64,000 nt of DNA from Phymatolithon calcareum (lineage: Eukaryota; Rhodophyta; Florideophyceae; Hapalidiales), in assembly GCA_977006965.1 (NCBI GenBank), contig OZ345365.1, positions 1,612,001 to 1,676,000 on the forward strand, written 5' to 3'. The notes beneath the pieces were generated by a model that was not told the DNA's origin, searched no databases, and saw only the letters and a program-made list of their open reading frames with translations. The position numbers and the translations under genes were made by a program. Shown piece after piece: positions 19,735 to 30,500 of the stretch (the first letter of the stretch is position 1; each line of letters opens with the position of its first letter).

Positions 19735-21691
19735 GTGTCCATTTTACGAACCCCCTCAATTGAGGGGCGATTTGAAAGCTCGAAAAAATCAATAAAGCAA
19801 ATTCGAAACAGATCGCTCACGTCATATTCGTAAAGCCTGGCTCATCTTCTGTCCGAGGAGTATCCACACTACTACCTTAAATTCGCTTCATTCGGCGTCA
19901 GAAACGAAAATATGTTGGTCACGCAGAAGTACCAGACCTGCCATTCCAGAATAAAAACACCGGCCGCGCGCGGTCGGTACATCAGTACACACAAGGAAGC
20001 ATCTGTAAGCGGTATTGCAGAGTGCTCCAGACTATACGGAGCCATTTCGAAGTCAAAAAAGGTGATTAGTATGGTTCAGAATGTACTCGGGTAAAATCAA
20101 TGGTCGCGCGAGCATGTTACATCGCGTGAAATGGGTTCTGATTCGTCATCCATTGAAGAAGACTAAGATTAAGTCAGTCCACATTGTCAACGTCAATGCA
20201 GAGAACGCTGATGATGACATTACAGACGCTGAAAAGCTTGAACCGAGCCACTACCGGCAAAGCGCGGTATAGCCCAGGCCTGCTTACAGTGTTCATTCTT
20301 GCCAATCTTCATCGCGGAACGCCTGTTTATCGTCTACAGTCGAGATCACATGCTCCTCAGAAGGGCATACAAGCTTCGATGAAACCTTCAGAAGCTCTAA
20401 ACGCCCTCTTCCGAGCACTCTCGCCTAAGTCTTACAAGGCCCTTGAGACCAAACATTGCACCGGGAACTTGATGTCATCACGCCCGACCGCGAGCCGAAT
20501 ACGTGCGCTCATTGGGTCCCAAGGTACAAGCGCAAGTTCTATGTCCGTTTTAGAGACGATTTTACTCTCAGTTGTGGAAACTTCGCACTCTAAACAGAGA
20601 CTTCTTATTCGCGGTTTGTGGTATTGGACTTCTTTCAAGTACGATTGCGTGGTGACGATGTTTCCCAAGTTACCAGCGAAAACTTGCTGCTTGGACGTCC
20701 GCTAAGCTGAGAAGAAAGGGGCGAAAAGAGACTACAGTGACAGAGCTTATTAAGTTTTTCGAAATACTCGTCCTCATGGCAAGATTTGAGTTCGGCGCTG
20801 AGAGCGCTTTCTGGAAGTCTACCAGGCCGAAGAAGTATCTCCCTGGCCCTTCTTCTTCCAAAACAGGGATGCCGGTGGCTGAATACCTCCGGTTGATTTC
20901 ATTCAGAATGCAATCAAGTGAATTAGACGACATGTACTCTGCGCAGTACCGCTGGTCACCTCGGTCAAGATTATTTCGATCCCACGAATGACCACAGCAA
21001 GCACACTGTGTCAAAGAGATTTTGAAGGCGAGATGGCCCACGGAATGGCAGTTATGTGCTGTCTTATGGCCGCGTATGCCGGTATAAGGCGCATTGCATG
21101 TGTGGATTCATACTCAGTGAGTGTTGACTCTGCAGAGATTCAACAAGTGCGCCTATAGTTCATAGGGGCCATCTAACTCTTCTGGAGATTTTCTAGGTTG
21201 TTAGCTAGCTGTTATTCTCTTGTGACCATGCAGAGTGTCAGCAGCACATGACGCAGTGAAGGTTTTGTGAAGTGCCGGGAGAGCAAGTCTTCGATAGCAT
21301 TTGACAAGCGCATTACTTGTCGAAGTTCAGTCGCGCCAGAGCGTACATTTGCATTCGAGAGCAGTGTTGGACGCCACGTTACACCTAAGAAAAGTAAAAG
21401 AATGATTGTAGAGGTCATGGTGACTACTTTTGTTGTGCAAAACAACTGCAGAGTTTAAAAATGCAAGACCTCGACCATTGTGTTCTCACAATGTAATACG
21501 CTTGATAGTGCCACAATATACATTTGCGACATTTCCACTGTTAGGAACTGCTTCACTAAGCATGCTGAAGACATCTATGAGCTTGGCACTGTTGATGCGC
21601 TTGATCACGAGTAACTTTCATGAGCAAAAAAATAAATGAATCTCTTCTTCCCTCAATTGAGGGAAAAGTGCCCTCAATTGAGTGAAAATTT
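19735..21691 (+). mobile_element. P1: DNA transposon of the P family, TA target site
   Basis: It begins GTGTCCATTTTACGAA followed by the palindrome CCCCTCAATTGAGGGG, and ends with a paired CCCTCAATTGAG block. TA flanks both sides (19733-19734 and 21692-21693), and the paralogous empty site at 5077-5078 has a single TA. The last ~15 bp of the right end seen in P3 (CCGGCACATAGACAC) are missing. The interior is ~93% like P2/P3. Coding pieces include TELIKFFEILVLMARFEFGAES (20737-20991) and a Cys-containing C-terminal region near 21267-21458, interrupted by stops. The pieces vaguely recall PiggyBac transposases, but a TA target does not fit TTAA-targeting PiggyBac, so the superfamily is open. Confidence 0.75.
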
Positions 21692-21920
21692 TAGGAATGA
21701 GTATCAACAAAAATTCTGAAGTCTGACACAATTGTTGCTGTATATGGAAATAAAAGCGGGGGAAGGACCAAAATTCAGCAACATGCTCGCAAAACCCGCT
21801 CAAATTTGCAAGATAAGCTTCGACAGAGAAGATCAGCGCTGAGATGAAGAAGAAGAAAAGGTAGATTTCTATTTAAATGTTACCATTTATTCATTCATTT
21901 TGCTTGTTCCCCTAATGGGT

Positions 21921-22150
21921 CTAGCAGCGATTCGAGGGTCTGAGTTTTTTCCACTCTATTCTATTGTTAGCGAGCTGGACTGCGGTTTGGACGTCTAGGC
22001 TAGGTAGGTCACCAAAGATTGATTCAGGTGTTGGTCTGACGCATTGAATCAGCACCTGGCGGACCAGGCGGCGCTCGTCCATTCTAAGAATGTGAACAAG
22101 CCAGTTCCAACGAAGGTCTCTGGCTCGCATTATCACGTTTGGTGGAATAA
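21921..22150 (-). pseudogene. LINE 3' end: C-terminal tail of a non-LTR retrotransposon protein
   Basis: The minus ORF reads RARDLRWNWLVHILRMDERRLVRQVL...NNRIEWKKLRPSNRC, the pattern that closes many LINE ORF2 proteins (LRWLGHVLRM..., then a W-rich stretch). After the stop the minus strand runs into an ATGAATGAATAAATGG-type tail near 21895, a plausible 3' end. A second copy of the same terminus is at 63719-64000. The 5' part is absent, typical of a truncated LINE insertion. Confidence 0.7.
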
Positions 22151-22329
22151 CTTACAGCTTCCCGAATGCTTTCTCTGCCTCCTGCACTCCCCTTTCGGGG
22201 CGCGTCCCCTCGCAGCAACCGAGGGGATCCTGTGCCGCGCGCGAGTGCGTGCATTACAGGACAGGAAGATCTTAAATGTTACCAACGCATCTGCTGACGG
22301 TTGGGGTAACTTTCCTAATACCAAGAGAT

Positions 22330-23652
22330 TTTTGGCCGCCGCGCCCCAACATCGTCTACAGCGCTCACGCGGAGGGTCACAGCGGCGCCGCGGACGGCAC
22401 GCTGGTGGCCAGTGCCGAGATGGACGGCGCTGTGCGACTATGGTGCGCGGCGACAAGTCGCACGCTCTTCTTCATCTCTATCCCTAACGCGAGCTACACC
22501 GCCGACGTCGCGAGGAAGCCCGACGGCATCAGAATGGTCGCATCATTCGTGACGAACACGTTCGGCTTGCCGCCCGTCGCAACGTTCATTGTGTACGACA
22601 CGACCGGAGCAAAATTCGACGTCATCCCCGAATGGAAGTCGAGCTCACGCGACCTGTCACGCCCGGAGCTGGCGGCCGCGGCGCGGCCGCACGCGCCGAG
22701 GAAGTGGCCGCGTGGACTGCAGCCGCGGGCACGCACGTGGGCGTGTCCATAAGTGACGACGGCAGCGTCGTGGCAGCTGTCGAGGCCGATGGCGTCCGAG
22801 TCGTGGACGCGGATTCCTGCAAACCATTGGGGAAATGGACCACACGGGGCGACGCGCACGTCGCCGTCGACGCCGCCGCGGAGTGCGTCGCGATTGCAGA
22901 CAGCGCCTCCCTGCGCGAGGGTGCCATCGCGGGTGGGGAACTCGTTGTTTTAAGCGGGTACACGGCACCTCTGAACCCGTACGTGGCGCTGAGTGCGAAC
23001 GGCGCGCGCGTCGTGGCGGGTTTGGAGGGGCACGCATTCCGCGTGTGGGACGTGACAACCGGGGCGATTTTGGGTACACTAGAGGGAGCAAAGGATGAAA
23101 TACGCGGCGTGGTGATTTCGGCCGACGGTGCGGTGATCGTCGGCTGCTCGTACGACGGCAGCGCGCGTGTGTGGCGGCTGCCGCCGTGCACGCTCGAGAG
23201 GCCGCCGAGCGTCAGCGCCTGGCGCTGCGGCGCGCGTTCTGGGATGCCGTGGGGAACGCGGGGAGGGAGAGGGCCAGGCCGTGCAGACGCTGCGGCAGGT
23301 CGGGGGAGGGGGTGAGCGGGGATAATGCGCTGGCGGCGATGGTGGCGGAGTTGGACGGGGAGCGGAGGAACTGGATGGATGAGGAGAGATTCTTGCAGTG
23401 CGTCGTGCAGATGGAGGAAAGGGACAGTGAAAAGAAGAGAGCGGTGAGGAAGGAGATAATGGAAGAGTCTTTTCAGATGGCCGCGGGGGATATGGGGGGG
23501 TTTGTTACGGTACCAGTTGCAGCCGCGATGATCGGGGAAACGATGGTGGGGATGTCAGGAGGTGGCACAAAGAGCACTAGATTAGTTGATTGAGGGGAAT
23601 GCAGAGGACTTTAAGGCGTTCCGCGCAGCGGCGAAGATTGCTTCGTCGTGAA
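22330..23652 (+). pseudogene. WD40-repeat protein, GC-rich, broken copy B
   Basis: Homology with copy A begins at about 22335, at IVYSAHAEGH, so the N-terminus is missing and an unrelated sequence precedes it. Relative to copy A, 24 bp are lost after GHSGAA, one base near 22697 (HAPRKW for HAPKEV) shifts the frame, and a further deletion near 23215-23280 removes part of the linker. The 8 bp lost from copy A are present here (KPLGKWTT) and the codon at copy A's TAG is CAG. WD blades around residues GDAHVAVDAA, SANGARVVAG...FRVWDV and SADGAVIVGCSYDGSARVWRL are clear. Neither duplicate is functional, but the two together show what the ancestral gene was. Confidence 0.75.
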
Positions 23653-23684
23653 GATAGGGAGTCATAGAATTGCCTCGTGGGGTA

Positions 23685-24410
23685 CGCAGTTTTGATTGCA
23701 AGTATTGTTCATCCTTGGAGAGAAAAAAAAGCAGTCACAGAGGTAAGAAAAGTAGATCATACTTCCTTCACGTACATGCAGTCTCTGGCGCGCGCAGTTC
23801 ACGCCAACATTGGCTTGTGGACGCTGCCACCGGCTTTCTCACGGGAATTGCATCTCGAACAATGGGTCAGGAAGGCTAGCAACTCGTGCAGGCCATACAG
23901 CGCCTCCAGCGCGCTTCCGGGCACACAGTCAAACAGCTGCAATCTGATGGCCGGCAAGAACTTTTTGGCGGAGCGCCGCTAATGCGCTCTGTATAAAACA
24001 GTCCACAATGAACGGGCAGACAGAGCGCGATATTCTTTCTTTCTTTCTTGCGAAAAGATCACTCTGCCACAGGGATATTGGGATTACGCTCTTGAGGATT
24101 GCGTCGCCAACAGAAACGAATCTCCCAAGAGCGGCAAAGTCGAGTCACTTCTATGAATCCCTCTTCGGGACGCGACCCAGCCTACCGCTTACGCTGCCAT
24201 TCGGTGGAAAAGGCTATGTTCCAAAAAAATCTAAAACCATGCAGAGCTTTACCCCGCGCGGCATTGCCTGCCGCTACTCGACTCCGATTTCCAAATCCAC
24301 CATTAATGTGCTCGACACTAGAAAGCGCAAGGAATTGAACGCTCGTGCCGCTGACTTCGTTTCGGCACGCGATCCTAGCAGCACACTTGGCAAGCAGTCC
24401 AAAATCTGAA
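23685..24410 (+). pseudogene. Ty1/copia integrase fragment, copy B
   Basis: In order: FDCKYCSSLERKKSSH (zinc-finger end), WLVDAATGFLTGIASRT (first Asp region), LQRASGHTVKQLQSDG (second Asp), then NGQTER and, after a deletion with TTTCTTTC repeats, LFGTRPSLPLTLPFGGKGYVPK. Frame shifts separate them. This copy lacks the 331-bp and 570-bp insertions found in copy A, so it preserves the earlier structure. Confidence 0.8.
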
Positions 24411-24419
24411 GTACACTCC

Positions 24420-24750
24420 GCCCAGATCCCCTGAGCACCGCATAGTTCTCGAAAGACGAACAAGCTACAGGTATCCGGAAGCGCTTTGTGAATAAGCCCA
24501 CATACTTCCGCTTGTGATTTGTTGAAGGAATACTCCTTCCGGATCAGTTTATCCATAAGTGATTCGAGTTTTGTCGCGAGCGTGCGACAACAGCGAAATC
24601 AGTCTGTAGCTTTTCGGGGATCTTGGGTCTCCGCGTGGGCGTGAGGATCATCACCTGCCGATTCTTGGTCCAATGTCCATTTCGGTGTTATCAAGAAAGG
24701 GACCGCGCTCAAATTTGAGCCGCATAGCATTAACAGTTCCCGTGCTTTTT
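24420..24750 (-). pseudogene. LINE reverse-transcriptase-like fragment, copy B
   Basis: Partner of 16340-16650. Minus-strand words PKSYRLISLLSHARDK and SFNKSQAEV match copy A's PKSYRPISLLSHARNK and SFNKSQAGV. Several stops interrupt it. The duplication ends near 24750 at a T-rich run. Confidence 0.45.
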
Positions 24751-24869
24751 TTTCTACGAGTTTTTTTTGCAACTGTTTAGTTGTTTATTTGAAAGACCTC
24801 ATTAACACTCCTAGGACTGAACAGTAGCAGTTTTTCATAACTTATTCATTCTAGTATATCGCCTGGTCC

Positions 24870-25375
24870 CTAATACAGGGAGCTGCGGGAAATGGCGTTT
24901 TCAGTGATCTTGGAGTAGATTGGGCCTTTTCGCGAAATTAAAGTCTGCACTGGTGCCCCGTAGGTCTTCAGGTCCATCTATCTAAACAGTTACTTTCTCA
25001 AAAAATTCTTTGACAGCAATGCGAAACGAGTCCACCGAATCAAGTTCTGTACCGTATCATATATCATTTTCGGTTTAAACGACTTTGTCGGACAACATTA
25101 TCGGGGGTCACTGCTATCTCCAGGAGCACTATTGTACGTTCATTTATGATATCTGGTGCACATACTCGTGGACATGTGGGTGGTGGTTGATTACACTACA
25201 CTAAAAGTTTTTGTACGTGCGTTCTGAACAAAGCATGTGCGCGCAAAAGGAACGCTCCTCCTTAGTACTCGAGGATGCGTTTCTAGTCTCGAAAAACAGG
25301 CTCTTAAAATGTGATTTTATGGTACAACTGGTCGTTTGATGTTTCTACAGTAACGGGAGATAATGCGCGCAGTTA
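24870..25375 (+). repeat. Composite dispersed repeat
   Basis: 24870-25090 is the inverted partner of 8020-8230 and 25107-25375 is the direct partner of 4419-4675. The two modules are adjacent here but separate at the palindrome, so this may be the longer original element. Confidence 0.65.
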
Positions 25376-26244
25376 GATGAATCTGAGAGGGGTAGGGAGA
25401 AGTTTGTAGAGGAGGCGGGCTCAAAGTCTTCCAGTTAGTGTTACGTGCTGCACAACGCACGTCATCCGAAACAAGCGCCAACCAAAGTGATCCCCAATTT
25501 GGCATCTCGCGCGCATTCTCGCGCCGTTCATCCTCATTCAGCAACAACTTTGCCCCAGCACATATTTCGCACGCAAGCGTTCTGTTCCTGAGTTCCTGGG
25601 ACACGCCGTCGCCCCCAGCCCAGAGGCATAGATTGCGCGTCGTGTCAGCATATAGCACGCCACAATTGGCCGAGCGACAGAGAGAGAGGCGATCAATTCA
25701 CTTACCATTCTTTCTTCAAAACCATCCTTGTCGTACCTTTTTCCATTTGGCTATTTAGCCGTATTCCCTTTCCTTTCATTTAGGGCTTTTCAGCCACAAG
25801 TCGGCGATCTATACCAACGCGAGAAGACAGAGTCGTCACGGGATTTCGTAACAGCTACGGTTCAGTCCGGCTCATGAGTCATCCAGAAAATGTCTGATCG
25901 CTGAGAAGCAAAAGCACAAAAAAGGAAAAAAAGAGTTAAAACCAGTGTCCCATTGCCACAAAAGAAATGGCGACGTCAATGAAGTACCTCATAACGACGA
26001 ATCCGATGCTGTAGAGAGTCAAAACGAGATGACAAGTCTCCGCAGGGCTGTCCGGAAGAGGATGGATGTCTTTCCCACTTAACTTCCAACAATATTGGCT
26101 ACGGAAGCTATAGCATTCGGCAGCTGGGCCATCTGATTTTTGCCGGGTCAGAAAGTAACTTCATTTATTTGCGAAATGAAATCTTTGAGGGCCGTTGGGG
26201 CTGGACAACTTCCTTTCATGACCGATTGTTTTTTCTCGTTTGTT
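25376..26244. other. Intergenic, no supported gene
   Basis: A minus ORF at 25317-25658 and a plus ORF at 25438-25758 overlap each other; neither has a recognisable domain. A-rich stretches at 25910-25945 are seen. Nothing else can be named. Confidence 0.35.
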
Positions 26245-26613
26245 TCATATACGGCACCTAACGGACGTTTGCTCGGTGGACGCATGGAGACTCTTGGTCG
26301 GACGAGCCCATTTCAGAGTAACAAATAGCCGTGAAAGGCGATTTTGTCTTCGAAAAATGGCGATGCTATTTAGTGTAGCATGCGTGGACAAAGCTGACTT
26401 AAGAATAGGCTTAGATCTGAAGACACCGCCGACAGAAAGTTGAGTTGGATTTGCCATTATCGAAAACTTGCGGGAAAGTTTGCAGTCTACGCGAAAAGAT
26501 CTTTTGAGTTGCTTCTTGGAGCAAAACAATTTCCTAAAATATGGGAAAACCAAGAAGTAACGAATTATTTCGGGCAAAGTGCCATCTGCGGCCTCATTAC
26601 TGTAAATTGGCAC
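26245..26613 (-). pseudogene. Possible transposase N-terminal fragment
   Basis: The minus ORF of 122 aa contains LSVGGVFRSKPILKSALSTH followed by a basic stretch (RRQNRLSRLF). The G-x-F-x-S-...-A pattern resembles the start of MULE transposase DNA-binding regions, but the cysteines that should follow are not in frame. It may equally be chance. No start context or promoter is evident. Confidence 0.25.
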
Positions 26614-26779
26614 AAGGTGTGAACGGATCTAGAAACTGGACCGTGGGCGGCGTGCTGACAGAAATTATCGATATCATAGTACCACAGGTGCCTCGTGGTC
26701 ATTTTAGTAAGTACAGCGAACTACGTGGTCATTTTAGTAATTTCCTCAAGAATAAACTCATCAGAAAACGCAGAATTTA

Positions 26780-27126
26780 TTTCTTGCTCTTCTCTCTCTG
26801 CTTTAGCTCCTCTTCGCAAATAGCATCTCCGTAATCGCTGGCGATGAGGTCGATTATCATGGACTGAGCCGCTTTTCGATGTGTCTTCTCTTCGTCTCAA
26901 CAATGTTGTGGATGTTCGGCCTACCGTATTCCTGTGAGAAGTGACCGGTGTTTCCGCGCGAGAAGCAGTGACGGGCGTTCTTTTCGGACGGCACGTAAGG
27001 CTTTTTGCACATGAGGCCCGGCTTAGCGACAAGGTCAAACGGCACGAAATCATCCTGTATTAACTGGTCACCAGTGGCTGCAACAGGCGTGATACTGCCC
27101 TCGTCTTGCTTCGTCCACGTTCTCAA
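26780..27126 (-). pseudogene. Unrecognised gene fragment split by the copia insertion
   Basis: A minus frame reads RTWTKQDEGSITPV...MCKKPYV...ARHCFSRGNTGHFS...KRRHIEKRL, then an adjacent frame reads AAQSMIIDLIASDYGDAICEEELKQREKSKK. The target duplication ACAGT at 27126-27130 and 31990-31994 shows that, before the retrotransposon arrived, this minus strand continued directly from 31995-32095. There a frame runs FVRFLTLFAASSRV...MTVENVDEARRGQYHACC across the junction. I do not recognise the product; the Cys/His spacing suggests zinc binding. Confidence 0.35.
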
Positions 27127-27130
27127 CAGT

Positions 27131-27373
27131 TGCTAAACCCACACGCGATCACGTTGTGTACATACTATGCAAGGCGTATCGTGTGACACATTCGCATGGC
27201 GAACTCAACACACAAACTCAAGTTGCAACGAGACACAAGTTGTATAACCTCGAGAGCCATCCCTGCCAGGTGAACTCTATGTGCTACTGCACTCACGAGG
27301 ATAATGCCATTAGCCCGGGAGTATAAGTAGCAAGCTAGACACATCAGTAAAGGCAAGAAGTATTAGTTCAACA
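27131..27373 (+). repeat. 5' LTR of the copia element (243 bp)
   Basis: TGCTAAACCC ... TTAGTTCAACA. It lacks 47 bp present at the start of the 3' LTR. The fusion of the first repeat's A variant to the second repeat's CGCGATC downstream sequence marks the deletion. Confidence 0.93.
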
Positions 27374-27384
27374 GGTTATGGGCC
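27374..27384 (+). promoter_or_regulatory. Primer-binding site, initiator-tRNA-Met half type
   Basis: GGTTATGGGCC directly after the LTR is complementary to GGCCCATAACC, the anticodon stem-loop (CAU) of initiator tRNA-Met. Drosophila copia is known to prime from such a half-tRNA, so this element probably does the same. Confidence 0.75.
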
Positions 27385-27509
27385 TTTATGCCTAATCACT
27401 GACCAACACGGAAACATCTGCCACACACGCCTCCGGGCGACCCAAGCGGCACCCCACCAAGCCCGCACCCAACTACAAGGAGAGCACCAGCTCTGGAAGT
27501 GACGATCAT

Positions 27510-30500
27510 TTGTCACTGCCTCATCCCCAACCACCACCATCGCCTCCGCCGACGCCACCACCATCTCCACCACGCACGCCGGCATCTCCACCACCTTCAA
27601 CCATGACCGATGACCACATCCCAACCCGCCCCTGGCCCACGGTCAGCATCTCCACACTGCGCGCTGACGCCTCCAACCACCGCGATTGGAGATTGTGCGT
27701 TGAAGCAGTGGCCCAAGGCCAACAGGCCGCTGATTTGCTCAGGCGCGCACCTATCAACGGCAACAAAGTCGAAACCGCGCAGGCTGCGCTTCTAAAATCA
27801 TTCCTCATGTTAACTGTCAGCACATCGCTGCGCCAAGCTGTTGCACCCATGAGCGCCCTCGACGCGTACAAACACCTTGTCCAAATCGCTCCTCAGGTAT
27901 CCATATACCAGGTGTCTATCGATACGACAGTGAAACCGCTCAACTCGCACATGTCGACCGCGGCGTACATCGCCGCCCACAGAGACCGCCACGACCAGCT
28001 CCTCAGCGCAGATGCTGAGCACCATCTATCCAAGCCCGCCTCGTTTATCGCAGACATCGTTGGCGGGTTGCCCAACACGGCCCACGCCCACGCCATTCGT
28101 GAGCTCTACGCGTACCTCCCGGATGCCCATCGCACATATGAGGTTGCCAACCGCCTCATTGCTGCCGTGTTACGCCTTCCGCCCAACCCCCCGCGAAATA
28201 ACAACAACAAGAAGAGCAACCAAGGGGCAGCCGGCAACGCGAGCAAGGATGTCAAGCACTACGGCCGCCGCCCTAACGATCCAAACGTTACCGATTACCG
28301 GTGCATGATGCACAGGATGGACAACCACGCCGAAGGTGACGACATTTGCAAAGCAATCAAGGCGCGCGCCGCTGCGCGCGCTGCGCAGCGACCCAGTGAG
28401 CCTGCTCCGGCCGTCGCTGCCGTCAACGCCCAAGACAAAATAGCTGACCGTATTGCCTCCCGCCTCGCCACCATATTGACAGACGACATGAGTCCCAACG
28501 TAAACAACACATCCAACTATCTTGCTCGCCCCCTTCTTGATAGCTGCGCCACACACCACATGACCAGCAAGCGCTCGCGCCTAGAGCATGCCATACCCAA
28601 ATCCGCTGCAGTCCGCCTTGCAAACAACGCACGTACAAGCGCAACGCATGTAGGTACATCGTACGTGCGTGGAAGTACAAAGCCACTCAAACTCGAGAAC
28701 GTGCTAGCAGTTCCAGAGCTTTCCAACGACATCGTTTCGGCGCCCAACATTGCGCAAGAGTATGATATCCTCCTTCAAGGAAACCGTTTCTACATCACGC
28801 CACCAACTGGGGCACGTCCTCAAGACGTCATTGCCACCGGCACCGTACAAGACGGAATGTACAAGTTCGACGAAGAACAGGAACCTCAACGCACGCGAAC
28901 ACGCGCGGTCGCGCGCATACCAACTTCCCTACGCAAAGCGCACAATATACTGGCACATTCCAATCCCGCGGCCATTGCACGCGCTCTACACGCGAACCCT
29001 TCTATTCAGCATCACGTTACATCTGAGACAGGAGAATTCACCTGTGAACCATGTTCCTCCTCAAAGTTAACCCGCGCTCCTCACCCAACTGTCAGACGCC
29101 AAAGCATTCAACCATTTGAAAAGCTAAGCACTGACACTGCCGGCCCTCTCACAAGGACCACACGGGGAAACAAGTATTTCACTGTGCTTGCCGATCAGAA
29201 GACAGGTTGGCTCGCAGCTCTACCTACCCCCACCAAATCCGCCTCGGGGCCGCTGCTTGTGAATAAGTTGCGCGAAATACAGCGCCAGTCTGGGCTCACC
29301 GTCAAGCGTCTTCACTCAGACGGCGCTCCTGAGCTCTGTGCCGGTGCACCGAAGCGCTACGCGGAGCAAAATGGAATTGCGCTGACCAAGGCCGTTCCGA
29401 ACGCGCCTCAATCCAACGGCCAAGCCGAGCGTGCAATAAGAACACTCAAGGAGTGCATTCGTACGCAACTTACCGCGGCAAAGCTCCCGCAGCACCTTTG
29501 GGACTACGCATTGGCGGACTGCGTCGCCAAGCGCAACATCATGCCTACCACTGGCAACCTAAGTACACCCCACGAGCTTATATTCGGGACGAAAGCGCCA
29601 TTGCCACTACAAGTACCATTTGGTACCCGTGGCTTCGTACCGAACAGATCCCGCAGCATGAAAAGCTTCACACCACGCGGAATCTCGTGCAAATACCTAT
29701 CCCCCAACTCCGCAGATACTGTACAGGTCTTGCAGATTCCGCAAAAACGCGTACTCGAGGCCAGAGCAGCAGATTTTGTACCCTCTATCGTTACTACGCA
29801 GTCGACACCATCTACAGAGAAGACCACGGAAACTCACACAGCACGCCGTGCAGCATCTTCAATGAACTCGTCGCTTTTGTCCTGCCACAAGCCGGCCAGC
29901 TTCCAAGACACGCTCCCTGAGCCAGCCTCGCCTACAAAACGCGAACTCCGGCCACGAGAACAGTTGTGCCGCCCTCTACGATTCCAATCTCCGACAAACA
30001 AACCCAACGAAAGTCCACTCGTGGACGCCAACCAGGCGCCCTCAAGCACGGTCGACAACGAGGCTGCGGTTTCCGCTGTGAGCATCATCACAAGCACCCC
30101 GACCAAGCCGCCACCAGATCCGCGCTCCCTGCAAAAAGCACTCGCAAGCCGATTTCGCCAACAATGGGCAGAAGCCCACGATGGCTTCATAGACAAAATG
30201 GTGTCCCTCGGCGCATGGACCTTCGTAACGACCAAACCGGGTGACAAAACGGTCCAAAACACGTGGAAATACCGCTACAAGACGGACAAGAACGGGTGTA
30301 TATCCGGGGTCAGCGCGAGATGCACTGTTAGAGGAGACCGAATGGCGGCCAACGTACACTACGACCCCCTTCGCACTGCCGCTCAGTCGCCATCGCACAA
30401 GGCGCGCCGCCTTTTGTACGCTCACGCTGCCCTTCATGGCGAGCACATGTGCGGCCTTGACGTGCCAGCTGCATACCCACGCGCGCCGGCGGACGCGCGC

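Noticed and set aside
19735-21691. Firm assignment of the P family to PiggyBac
   Set aside because: The target is TA, not TTAA, and no DDD core could be read; only vague similarity at two blocks.
27510-27602. Pro-rich N-terminal 31 codons of copia gag as a certain part of the protein
   Set aside because: Low-complexity CCACCA sequence; ATG at 27603 is an equally good start, so it is left as an alternative.
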